From Pseudomonadota bacterium (GTDB lineage Bacteria; Pseudomonadota; Gammaproteobacteria; Xanthomonadales; Xanthomonadaceae), in contig JAKACT010000004.1 in the NCBI GenBank assembly GCA_021821195.1, forward strand, positions 62,001 through 126,000: a DNA stretch of 64,000 bases, written 5' to 3'. A program made the position numbers and the translations under genes. Below the pieces are notes generated by a model. The model worked only from the letters and a program-made list of their open reading frames with translations, was not told the DNA's origin and searched no databases. Below are positions 22,790 through 31,785 of the stretch, in pieces (the stretch's first letter is position 1; each line of letters starts with the position of its first letter).

Positions 22790-22816
22790 AAAAGCCGGGG
22801 TTCGCCTCGGCTTTTT
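22790..22816 (+). terminator. Intrinsic terminator upstream of purA
   Basis: AAAAGCCGGGG and CCTCGGCTTTT pair (one G-T) around a UUCG loop, with the 3' arm ending in T5. It would end the hfl operon transcript. The predicted purA start lies within its left arm. The remaining 120 bases to purA show only the ribosome site AAGGAG near the end. Confidence 0.8.
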
Positions 22817-22925
22817 CCGTGCCTGGCGTTCCCGCCGCCGCGGGCCGCCCCGATGGCAGCCCGCGAATGGCGGTAGGGATGCCGGCACATCCATCCAGCG
22901 GCCCCGATGGTCGCCAGAAAACTAA

Positions 22926-24230
<1,305 letters not shown>

Positions 24231-24254
24231 GGCCTGATCGTCGCGAGTACCAGA

Positions 24255-24282
24255 ACGAAGCCCCGCTTGCGCGGGGCTTCGT
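24255..24282. terminator. Terminator downstream of purA
   Basis: A perfect 12-bp stem (ACGAAGCCCCGC / GCGGGGCTTCGT) carries a 4-base loop and begins 25 bases after the purA stop. It is symmetrical and sits between convergent genes, so it may serve both strands. The T-tract is short (CGTT). Confidence 0.7.
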
Positions 24283-24311
24283 CGTTGCGGGCCTGTGCGC
24301 GGCGCGATGGC

Positions 24312-25106
24312 TCAGCGGCGGTCATCGACCGACTTGTCGTCGTGCCTGGCCTTGGCTGGAGTCTGGCGCTGTTTCTCTGGCACTGCCGGGGAAGTGTCGC
24401 TGGCCCCGCTCGCTTTGCCGCGCTGCAGCTGCGCCGAGCCGTCCGCAGAGCCGCTGGCGGAAGCGCTGACACCGGATTCACGCGACGCCGAAGCCGACGC
24501 GCTGCCGTCAGCTGAACCGTCGGCATCCACGCTGGGCAGTAGCGGGCGATGCGCGGCGGCGTTGTCGGACGTGCCGGAATCGTCGCTCGCGTCTTCTTGC
24601 GCGGCGCGCCCCAGCACCGCACTGGCAGCGCCGTTGCCGCTGCCAGCGACATCCAGACCCGGTGCGTGCGGCTGCGCATCCGCGGGCGGAGGCGTGGTGG
24701 TGTCGTTGCCCTGCAGCGTGCCTTGGGCTGCGCCCGCGAGCGTGCCGGCCAGCGCCATGCCGCGTTCGCCCTGGCTGGCCGCGCGGCTGGCGCCGGCAGT
24801 CGCGGCGTTCTTGCCACGCGCGGCGGCATCGCTGGCTGCGCCGGCGATGGCATTGCCGCTGGCCCGCGCGCGGCGGGCTGCACGTTCGCGGGCGGTTTCG
24901 AGACGGTCGATGGCGCCCGCTGCAGGCAGCCGGCCATCGATGCGGCCGTTGCCGGAGAAGTTGCCGCCCAGCATGCCGCCCGTGCGGTCGATGGCGCCGC
25001 TGAGACCGCCGGTGAGGTCGCTGCGGCCACCCAGTACCTGGGCGCGGGCAGGTGCCACGCAGGCGAAGGCGGCGAGTGCGATCAGGGTGAGAGAGGTCTT
25101 GCACAT
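24312..25106 (-). CDS. Secreted Ser/Ala/Gly-rich low-complexity protein, function unknown
   Basis: The 264-residue protein begins with a signal peptide (MCKTSLTLIALAAFACVAPA, cleaved about residue 22 after ARA). The mature part is low in complexity. It has a Gly-rich head (QVLGGRSDLTGGLSGAID), an Arg-rich helix (ETARERAARRARASGNAIAG), Ala-rich middle segments and a tail of Ser-Ala-Asp-Gly repeats. A strong ribosome site (AAAGGAG) precedes the ATG at 25106. It lies 98 bases downstream of a secreted S8 protease on the same strand. The mature N-terminus AQVLGG resembles that protease's AQVLRGG. I do not recognise a family. It could be a protease substrate, partner or surface protein. Confidence 0.65.
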   Translation of the reverse strand: MCKTSLTLIALAAFACVAPARAQVLGGRSDLTGGLSGAIDRTGGMLGGNFSGNGRIDGRLPAAGAIDRLETARERAARRARASGNAIAGAASDAAARGKNAATAGASRAASQGERGMALAGTLAGAAQGTLQGNDTTTPPPADAQPHAPGLDVAGSGNGAASAVLGRAAQEDASDDSGTSDNAAAHRPLLPSVDADGSADGSASASASRESGVSASASGSADGSAQLQRGKASGASDTSPAVPEKQRQTPAKARHDDKSVDDRR

Positions 25107-25204
25107 CGGGGTTCTCCTTTCATCCGCGGCGGGTCCGCGTGTAAGGACAGAACGACCGGGCATGCCGGATCCATCCCGCGCATGGCAACGCGGATGGAAT
25201 CCGT

Positions 25205-26398
25205 TCAGGTTGGCGCGATGATCCCCAGCCCGCAGCGCGGCGAACGCGCCGGGCGCGCCGCGCGTGCGAGCAAGCGCATGGCTTCCGCGCTGTGTCCAGG
25301 CGCCGGTGCGGCCCAGACGGCCGCGAGCCTGTGCGCCACCACCGGCGCCGCGAACGACGTGCCGCGCATGCGCGGACCCACCACGCCGTCCGCACAGACG
25401 CTGATGTGCTTGCCGACCGCCGATTCCGGCAACAGCTCGCCGCGGGCGTTGAGGGCGGCGACTGCGACCACGCCCGGGTAGGCGGCGGGGAAGCGCGGTG
25501 GCGCGGCCGGGCCGTCGTTGCCGGCCGCCGCGACAACCACCTGTCCGCGCACGAGCAGCGCTTCGACCGTCTGTCGCAGCGCGGCGTTATCCGGTCCGAC
25601 CAGGCTGATGTTGATCACCGCCACGCGCTGCTGCGCCATCCAGCGCAACGCTTCCACCAGCGCGAGCGTTTCGCCGCCGACGCGCCGGCCACACCACAGG
25701 TCGGCGGCCAGCAGCGTGGCGGATGCGCCGGCGATCAGGCGCATCGCCACTTGAGTGCCGTGCGGCTGCGGAAGGCTGTGGCCATCGCAACCATGCGGCA
25801 CGACGCGGGCGCGCGCCAATGCGGGAACCGTGGCGTCCACGCCGCCATCGACGAGCCCGACGCGAAGCCCTGCATCGGTCGATGTCGGCTCACTGGCTTG
25901 GCCGGCATTGCCGCCGGCGGGCAGGAACAGGTGGTGGGGCTCGATGGTCCGGCCGGGCAGGGCCGCGCGCAGCACGCGCAGGGCGCGGCCGGAGCTGCGG
26001 CCGCGGCTGTCGCGCAACAGCGCGATCGTCAGTCCGAATTCGTCGTCGTGGTCTTCGCGCACTATCACGAAACCGGCAGCGCGGATCGCGTCGTGGTCGG
26101 CAGGGTCGATATCCAGCGCCAGATATTCGGCACGGCGCATGATCGCGCCATCAGGCGCACGCGCCACCTGCGGGCGCGCTTCGCGCAGCAACGCTTCGGC
26201 CTGCTGGCGATAGCTGCCAACCGTGGTCAGCACCTCGCCGGCGGTATCGGAGAGCGCCCGGTTGAGTGTGTCGACCGGCGCGCCTGCCGGCACCCGCGGC
26301 AGTGCCGGGATGCCGCCGCGCAGCACCTGCGCGCCAGCTGGCAGCGCCGGCGCGAGTACGAGCAGCAGGCATGCAAGCTTGGACAGGAGACAACGCAT
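25205..26398 (-). CDS. Secreted S8 (subtilisin-like) serine peptidase
   Basis: This is a 397-residue secreted subtilase. The start at 26398 gives a signal peptide of about 23 residues (MRCLLSKLACLLLVLAPALP, then AGA). A pro-region of about 150 residues precedes the catalytic domain. The triad is complete: Asp184 in VGLVDGGVDA, His213 in QPHGTQVA and Ser348 in MRGTSFAAPVVAH, with oxyanion Asn294 in AAAGNDG. The catalytic domain is short (about 215 residues). It is divergent from an ECF sigma/anti-sigma pair with 119 bases between starts. This arrangement suggests the protease belongs to the sigma factor's regulon or signalling path. The substrate is unknown. Confidence 0.85.
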   Translation of the reverse strand: MRCLLSKLACLLLVLAPALPAGAQVLRGGIPALPRVPAGAPVDTLNRALSDTAGEVLTTVGSYRQQAEALLREARPQVARAPDGAIMRRAEYLALDIDPADHDAIRAAGFVIVREDHDDEFGLTIALLRDSRGRSSGRALRVLRAALPGRTIEPHHLFLPAGGNAGQASEPTSTDAGLRVGLVDGGVDATVPALARARVVPHGCDGHSLPQPHGTQVAMRLIAGASATLLAADLWCGRRVGGETLALVEALRWMAQQRVAVINISLVGPDNAALRQTVEALLVRGQVVVAAAGNDGPAAPPRFPAAYPGVVAVAALNARGELLPESAVGKHISVCADGVVGPRMRGTSFAAPVVAHRLAAVWAAPAPGHSAEAMRLLARAARPARSPRCGLGIIAPT

Positions 26399-26517
26399 GC
26401 GGCACCGGCTGGAGTGGATGCGGCCGGATGCTAGCATCCGCTCCTGCACCGCCGCTGAGCGTCCTGCGCGCGCGGCGGATGGAAACCGCGCTCACGTTCG
26501 TAGGACCCCATGTACGC

Positions 26518-27006
26518 ATGAGCCATCGCGAAATCGTCCGTGAAGCGCTGCCCGCGTTGTTGCCCCGCCTGCGCCGCATGGCGCGCGCGCTGGCAGGCAA
26601 TGTCGCGGACGCGGACGACCTGGTGCAGCTGGCGCTGGAGCGCGCGCTTGCGCGCGCCAACCAGTGGCGTCCGGAAGGCCCGGTGGAGGCGTGGGTGTTC
26701 GGCATCCTGCGCAATGCGTGGCTGGACGAACTGCGCGCCCGCACCCGCAAGCAGGCGGTCTTCGTCCACGAGGAGGCCGGGCTTGCGGTCGGCGAAGCGA
26801 CCATCGAGCGCCATGTGCAGGCGCTGTCGGTGGCCGAGGCAATGAGGCGGTTGCCACCCGAGCAGCGCGAGGTGGTGGCGCTGGTGCTGGTGGAAGGCAT
26901 GCGTTATGGCGAGGCCGCGCGCGTGCTGGGTGTGCCCGAGGGCACGGTCACGAGCCGCCTGTCGCGCGCACGCGCAGCGCTGCGCGACTGGCTCGGGGAT
27001 GAATGA
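26518..27006 (+). CDS. ECF-type RNA polymerase sigma factor
   Basis: This is a 162-residue ECF sigma factor, distinct from RpoE. Region 2 is LAGNVADADDLVQLALERAL with VEAWVFGILRNAWLDELRAR. Region 4 is LPPEQREVVALVLVEGMRYG with the recognition helix GTVTSRLSRARAAL. An in-frame ATG at 26479 would add 13 residues; 26518 is chosen because it matches the usual ECF length. No strong ribosome site is seen. It overlaps or abuts the following anti-sigma gene. No recognisable autoregulatory promoter was found. Confidence 0.88.
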   Translation: MSHREIVREALPALLPRLRRMARALAGNVADADDLVQLALERALARANQWRPEGPVEAWVFGILRNAWLDELRARTRKQAVFVHEEAGLAVGEATIERHVQALSVAEAMRRLPPEQREVVALVLVEGMRYGEAARVLGVPEGTVTSRLSRARAALRDWLGDE

Positions 27007-27013
27007 GGATTCC

Positions 27014-27733
27014 ATGATGCAACCAACCTCCATGAATTCGAATGACGCCGAAGCGCTGCAGGCCTATCTGGATGGCGAAGCGGATGCGGACGTGCGCACC
27101 CGCATCGAGGCAGCGCGTCTGCACGATCCTGCACTGGACGAGGTGATCAGGCGTGATCAGCGCATGCGTGAACGGCTGCAGGGCGCTTTCGATGGCGTGC
27201 TTGACGAGCCGGTGCCGGAGGCGTTGCGCCGGCTGGTGGACGCGCCTGCGCCGGCCACCCAGCGCACCGCCCGGCGCGCGCTGCGCTGGCGTGCGCCGGT
27301 CTATGCGCTTGCCGCGTCGCTGGCGCTGGTTGCGGCGTCGCTGGCGTTTCGCCACGAGGGCAGCGCGCCGTGGACGCGCGAGGATGGTGCGCTGGTCGCG
27401 CGCGGCGGATTTGCCGGCGTGCTGGATCGATCGATGTCCGCGGTGCCGGTGGACGGCGTGCGCGTGGGCCTGACCTTCCGCGATCAGGGTGGCCGCTGGT
27501 GCCGCAGTTTCGACGGCGTCGACGGCGGCTGGCAGGGACTGGCATGTCGCGAAGACGGGCAATGGCGCGTGGAGCTGCTGGTGCAGGCAGCGGCCAGCAC
27601 GGGCGAACTGCGGCAGGCAGGGGCCGGGACGGCGCCGGAAGTGCTGGCTGCAATCGATGCACGCATCAAGGGCGAAGCGCTCGATGCCGCGCACGAGCGG
27701 GCCGTGGTTGCTTCGGGTTGGCGCCAGCCGTGA
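27014..27733 (+). CDS. Membrane anti-sigma factor (partner of the ECF sigma)
   Basis: The start at 27014 follows GAGGA by five bases and gives 239 residues. An ATG at 26999, overlapping the sigma stop, is the alternative. The N-terminal cytoplasmic part (EALQAYLDGEADADVRTRIE) resembles anti-sigma domains but has no HxxxCxxC zinc motif. One membrane segment lies at about residues 94-112 (APVYALAASLALVAASLAF). The periplasmic part contains two Cys (WCRSF, LACRE) about 18 residues apart, which could form a disulfide. It likely restrains the adjacent sigma factor. Confidence 0.75.
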   Translation: MMQPTSMNSNDAEALQAYLDGEADADVRTRIEAARLHDPALDEVIRRDQRMRERLQGAFDGVLDEPVPEALRRLVDAPAPATQRTARRALRWRAPVYALAASLALVAASLAFRHEGSAPWTREDGALVARGGFAGVLDRSMSAVPVDGVRVGLTFRDQGGRWCRSFDGVDGGWQGLACREDGQWRVELLVQAAASTGELRQAGAGTAPEVLAAIDARIKGEALDAAHERAVVASGWRQP

Positions 27734-27843
27734 ATTAGTCGGGCTCTTTGTCGTCCGGGCACGTCGGCAGGCGCGTCGACTCACGCTTATTGAGTCAGAA
27801 ACGACGCCTCACCGGCATGTGCATCGCGATGGGATCGACGGTT

Positions 27844-28161
27844 TCAGGCCAGCGCGTCGAACAGGGTGCCCAGCGCGTCTTCGCGGGCGCGGAAGACGGC
27901 GGTGTTGGCGGCGAAGTCGTGGGCGGCCTGATGGGCATCGACGACATCGGATACCGCTGCCGAGGTGGTGTCGTTGCGCGCGTCGGTGCGCACGATGCGC
28001 GCCTGTACGCCGCCATCCGGGGTTTCCGACTGCACTACCTCACGGCGCTGGAAGCCGGCGGTTTCGCGATTGGCGGTGTTGCTGGCGGCAGCCTGCATCC
28101 GCTGCATCGCCGCGTGCATGCCGGAGGCCGCGATAGTCGATGAAACGCCGGAAATGGTCAT
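27844..28161 (-). CDS. Mini flagellar-rod-like protein (orphan)
   Basis: The 105-residue protein carries the N-terminal motif of flagellar rod/hook proteins (SGMHAAMQRMQAAASNTANRET, residues about 14-35). Its C-terminal helix (AHDFAANTAVFRAREDALGT) resembles the matching C-terminal rod domain. It thus looks like a FlgC/FlgG-type D0 helix pair with almost no central domain. No flagellar gene is nearby. Such short stand-alone proteins are often annotated as flagellar basal body rod C-terminal domain proteins; their function is not established. A TAAAGT box about 30 bases upstream could be a -10. The flanking gaps (110 and 146 bases) show no other feature. Confidence 0.65.
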   Translation of the reverse strand: MTISGVSSTIAASGMHAAMQRMQAAASNTANRETAGFQRREVVQSETPDGGVQARIVRTDARNDTTSAAVSDVVDAHQAAHDFAANTAVFRAREDALGTLFDALA

Positions 28162-28295
28162 GGCGGACAGCCGCGTCGGGTAGGCGCGGCCCACTTTACG
28201 CCGCCACCGGCGCGGAAACGGCGAACTCGGTCCGGTTTCCGGCCGCTGCCTGCGGGCAGTTCGGGCTGGCTTCACCCATCGGCGTCGGCTGGGGC

Positions 28296-28301
28296 TATCC
28301 T
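28296..28301 (+). promoter_or_regulatory. -10-like box of the hemolysin-III gene, leaderless geometry
   Basis: TATCCT ends six bases before the ATG at 28308, with no Shine-Dalgarno sequence. A weak TTCACC lies about 19 bases upstream. Confidence 0.4.
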
Positions 28302-28307
28302 GCTGCA

Positions 28308-28961
28308 ATGCAATACGCTCAAGCTCATTCCAGCGTCGTCCCACATCCCGGCGAAGAGCTGGCCAATGCGCTGACCCACGGAGTCGGCGCGGCGGCGGCG
28401 CTGGCCGGCGGCGCGGTGCTCATCACCCTGGTGGCGCTGTTTGGCGACGGCTGGCAGCTGGCCGGGGCCATCGTCTTCGGCGTGGCGCTGCTGCTGCTCT
28501 ACAGCGCTTCCACTCTTTATCACGCGATCTCGCACCCGGTCCTCAAGGGCCGGCTGAAGGTGTTCGACCACTGCGCGATCTACCTGCTGATCGCCGGCAC
28601 CTACACGCCGTTCACCCTGGTGGGCCTGCGCGGCCCCACCGGCTGGTGGCTGTTCGGCACGATCTGGACGCTGGCGCTGGCCGGGGTGGTGTTCAAGCTG
28701 TTCTACACCGGCCGCTTCAAGCGCCTGTCGACGCTGATCTACATCGGCATGGGCTGGCTGATCGTGTTTGCGATCAAGCCGATGCTGCATGCGCTGGGCA
28801 CGGGCTCGCTGCTGTGGCTGCTGGCCGGTGGCGTGGCCTATACCGCCGGTACGTTCTTCTACATGCGCCCGCGGCTGCGCTGGTCGCACGCGATCTGGCA
28901 CGGCTTCGTGATCGCCGGCAGCGTCTGCCACTACGTCGCGGTGATGCTGCACCTGCTGTAA
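28308..28961 (+). CDS. Hemolysin III / PAQR family membrane protein
   Basis: The 217-residue protein has seven predicted membrane segments and the conserved PAQR/Hly-III residues. These are NALTHGVGAAAALAG near the N-terminus, YSASTLYHAISH in helix 2, FDHCAIYLLIAGTYTPFTL, and the C-terminal paired His in IWHGFVIAGSVCHYVAV. Related proteins (YqfA/TrhA) affect membrane energetics or lipid homeostasis. The hemolysin name is historical. It stands alone between the mini rod-like gene and an M1 peptidase. Confidence 0.9.
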   Translation: MQYAQAHSSVVPHPGEELANALTHGVGAAAALAGGAVLITLVALFGDGWQLAGAIVFGVALLLLYSASTLYHAISHPVLKGRLKVFDHCAIYLLIAGTYTPFTLVGLRGPTGWWLFGTIWTLALAGVVFKLFYTGRFKRLSTLIYIGMGWLIVFAIKPMLHALGTGSLLWLLAGGVAYTAGTFFYMRPRLRWSHAIWHGFVIAGSVCHYVAVMLHLL

Positions 28962-29052
28962 CCGCGGACGGCGCGCATGACTTCCGGCGGTGTGCGCTGC
29001 CTGGCGTAGGCCGGATGATCGGGGCTTCGCATCCATCGCCCCGAGGTCGTCC

Positions 29053-31707
29053 ATGCGTCGCATCCTGACAACCGCCATCGCGCTGGCCCTGGCCGGCGCC
29101 GGCAACGCCGCGCTCGCGCAGCCCGCCGCTGCCGCGACCGCCGCAACGCCCGTGGTGGTGACGCAGCTGCCGCGCGACGTCCGCCCAACCAACTACGACA
29201 TCGAGGTCGAACCGCATGCGGAGCGCATGGCGTTCGACGGCAAGGTGCGGATCAATGTCGACGTGCTGGCGCCCACCCGCAGCATCACCCTGAACGCGGC
29301 CGACCTCGAGTTCGGCACGGTCCGGCTGGAGCGCGCCAACGGCAAGGCGCTGGTGCCGAAAACCAGCGTCGATGCGGCGGCGCAGACCGCGACCTTCGCC
29401 TTCGACCAGACGCTGCCGGCGGGCAGCTACCTGCTGACGATCGAATACAAGGGCAAGATCGGCACCCAGGCCAACGGCCTGTTCGCGCTGGACTATCCGA
29501 CTGAAGCCGGCAAGCAGCGCGCGCTCTACACCCAGTTCGAGAACTCCGATGCCCGTCGCTTCATCCCGTCCTGGGACGAGCCTGCGCACAAGGCCACGTT
29601 CCGGCTGGCGGTGACCGCGCCGTCCGCGCAGATGGTGGTCAGCAACATGCCGGTGGCCAGCACGCGCGGCCTGGGCGACGGACGCACGCTGACCCTGTTC
29701 AAGCCGACGCCGAAGATGTCCACCTACCTGTTGTTCCTGTCGGTGGGCGAATTCGACCGAGCCACCCTCGAGGACAGCGGCGTGGAGATCGGCGTGATCG
29801 CGCAGAAGGGCAAGGTGGAGCAGGCGCGCTTCGCGCTGGAGGCCAGCCGCGACGCGCTGCGCGAGTTCAACGACTACTTCGGCGTGAAATATCCGCTGCC
29901 GAAGCTGGACAACATCGCCGCGCCGGGTCGCAGCCAGTTCTTCAGCGCGATGGAGAACTGGGGCGCGATCTTCACCTTCGAGTCCTCGCTGCTGCTGGAC
30001 CCGGCCACCTCCAACGTCTCCGACCAGCAGCGGGTGTTCAGCACCGCCGCGCACGAGATCGCCCACCAGTGGTTCGGCAACCTGGTGACGATGGCGTGGT
30101 GGGACGACCTGTGGCTGAACGAAGGTTTCGCCACGTGGATGGAAGGTCGCACCACCCGCAAGCTGCATCCGGAATGGGACGTCGACAGCGTCGATGCGGC
30201 CTTCACCAGCCGCGGCGCGATGGGCCAGGACGCGTTCGCCACCACCCACCCGGTGGTGCAGCACGTGGCGACGGTGGAGCAGGCCAGCCAGGCCTTCGAC
30301 GGCATCACCTATGGCAAGGGCGCCGCGGTGATCTCGATGCTGGAGGACTACGTGGGCGAGGACGCGTGGCGCAACGGCGTACGCAGCTACATCGGCAAGC
30401 ACGCCTATGGCAACGCGGTGACCGATGACCTGTGGGCCGAGATCGAGCAGGCCGCGCCGGGCAAGCAGTTCGCCGCGGTCGCGCATGACTTCACCCTGCA
30501 GCCGGGCGTGCCGCTGATCAAGGCGAGCAGCGCCTGCGTCGACGGCAGCACCCGCGTGCAGCTGGAGCAGGGCGAGTACGCCGTGGACCGTCCCGACAAG
30601 ACCCCGCTGCGCTGGCGCGTGCCGGTCAGCGTGCGCGGTGGCGAAGGCAAGGCGGTGCGCGTGCTGGTGGACGGCAAGGCCAGCGTGACCCTGCCCGGCT
30701 GCGACGCCCCGGCGCTGGTGAATGCCGGGCAGAAGGGCTACTTCCGCACGCTGTACGCACCGGCCCAGTCCAAGGCGCTGCGCAGCGCCTTCGCCACCCT
30801 GCCGGTGGTCGACCAGATGGGCCTAGTGCTGGATACCGGCGCGCTGGCGGCGGTCGGCCTGCAGCCGGAATCCGATAGCCTGGACCTGGCCATGCAGGTG
30901 CCGGCCGATGCCGCGCCGGAGCTGTGGCAGATGGTGGCCGGTTCGCTCGGTGGCCTGGATGACCTGTTCAAGGGCGATGCCAAGCGCCAGGCCGCGATTC
31001 ATGCCTTCGCGATCAAGCGGCTGGCGCCGAAGTTCGCCCAGCTGGGCTGGGACAACCGCGCCGGCGACTCTGCCGCCACCCGGCAGCTGCGCAACACCCT
31101 GATTTCGACCCTGGGCGAACTGGGCGATGCCGCGGTGCTGGCGGAAGCGCGCCGGCGCTTCGATGCATTCCTGGCCGATCCCGCTTCGCTGTCGCCGGAC
31201 CTGCGCCGCACCGTGCTGGGCATGGTGGCGCGCAATGCCGACGCCGCCACCTGGGACCGCCTGCACACGCTGGCGCGGCAGGAGAAATCCTCGATGCTGC
31301 GCGACCAGTACTACGGCCTGCTGGCGCGGGCCAAGGACAAGGCGCTGGCGCAGCGCGCGCTGGACATGGCGCTGACCGACGAACCCGGTGCCACCAACGG
31401 TGCGGCGATGATCTCCGCGGTGTCCTGGGAGCACGCTGATCTGGCGTTCGACTTCGCCGTCGCTCACCGCGAGCAGGTGGACGGGCTGGTCGACTCCACC
31501 TCGCGTGCGCGCTTCTATCCCGGCCTTGGCAGCAGTGCCCGAGACCTGGCGATGGTGGCAAAGATCAACGCCTTCGCCGAGGCGCATATCGCCCCCACGT
31601 CGCGTCGCGACGCCGAGCGCGTGGTCAACGGCATCCAGACCCGGGTCAAGCTGCGCCAGCAGCGGCTGCCGCAGGTCGATGCGTGGCTGAAGCAGCAGGG
31701 CGTCTGA
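29053..31707 (+). CDS. M1 family metallopeptidase (aminopeptidase)
   Basis: This is an 884-residue zinc aminopeptidase with a signal peptide (MRRILTTAIALALAGAGNAA, then LAQ), so it is likely periplasmic or exported. The exopeptidase motif is FFSAMENWGAIFTFE. The zinc site is HEIAHQWFGN with the third ligand Glu in WLNEGFATWME. The ERAP-like C-terminal helical domain is complete. The start at 29053 gives the signal peptide. It stands alone, followed by an intrinsic terminator. Confidence 0.93.
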   Translation: MRRILTTAIALALAGAGNAALAQPAAAATAATPVVVTQLPRDVRPTNYDIEVEPHAERMAFDGKVRINVDVLAPTRSITLNAADLEFGTVRLERANGKALVPKTSVDAAAQTATFAFDQTLPAGSYLLTIEYKGKIGTQANGLFALDYPTEAGKQRALYTQFENSDARRFIPSWDEPAHKATFRLAVTAPSAQMVVSNMPVASTRGLGDGRTLTLFKPTPKMSTYLLFLSVGEFDRATLEDSGVEIGVIAQKGKVEQARFALEASRDALREFNDYFGVKYPLPKLDNIAAPGRSQFFSAMENWGAIFTFESSLLLDPATSNVSDQQRVFSTAAHEIAHQWFGNLVTMAWWDDLWLNEGFATWMEGRTTRKLHPEWDVDSVDAAFTSRGAMGQDAFATTHPVVQHVATVEQASQAFDGITYGKGAAVISMLEDYVGEDAWRNGVRSYIGKHAYGNAVTDDLWAEIEQAAPGKQFAAVAHDFTLQPGVPLIKASSACVDGSTRVQLEQGEYAVDRPDKTPLRWRVPVSVRGGEGKAVRVLVDGKASVTLPGCDAPALVNAGQKGYFRTLYAPAQSKALRSAFATLPVVDQMGLVLDTGALAAVGLQPESDSLDLAMQVPADAAPELWQMVAGSLGGLDDLFKGDAKRQAAIHAFAIKRLAPKFAQLGWDNRAGDSAATRQLRNTLISTLGELGDAAVLAEARRRFDAFLADPASLSPDLRRTVLGMVARNADAATWDRLHTLARQEKSSMLRDQYYGLLARAKDKALAQRALDMALTDEPGATNGAAMISAVSWEHADLAFDFAVAHREQVDGLVDSTSRARFYPGLGSSARDLAMVAKINAFAEAHIAPTSRRDAERVVNGIQTRVKLRQQRLPQVDAWLKQQGV

Positions 31708-31732
31708 CCGCTGCGGCGACTGCAGGAAATGA

Positions 31733-31764
31733 AGAGGCCCCGCGATGCAGGGCCTCTCTTTTTT
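31733..31764 (+). terminator. Intrinsic terminator of the M1 peptidase gene
   Basis: AGAGGCCC and GGGCCTCT pair around a 9-base loop and are followed by CTTTTTT. It lies 25 bases after the stop, between convergent genes. Confidence 0.85.
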
Positions 31765-31785
31765 GCCGTTCGGGACAACACCGAC

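Noticed and set aside
26399-26517. Possible ECF autoregulatory promoter (GGAAAC ... CGTA) before the second sigma factor
   Set aside because: The spacing between the two half-sites is about 12 bases, too short for an ECF promoter; no better pair was seen.
27778-27796. GACTCA / TGAGTC inverted repeat after the anti-sigma gene as a terminator
   Set aside because: The stem is only six bases with a seven-base loop and no T-tract.
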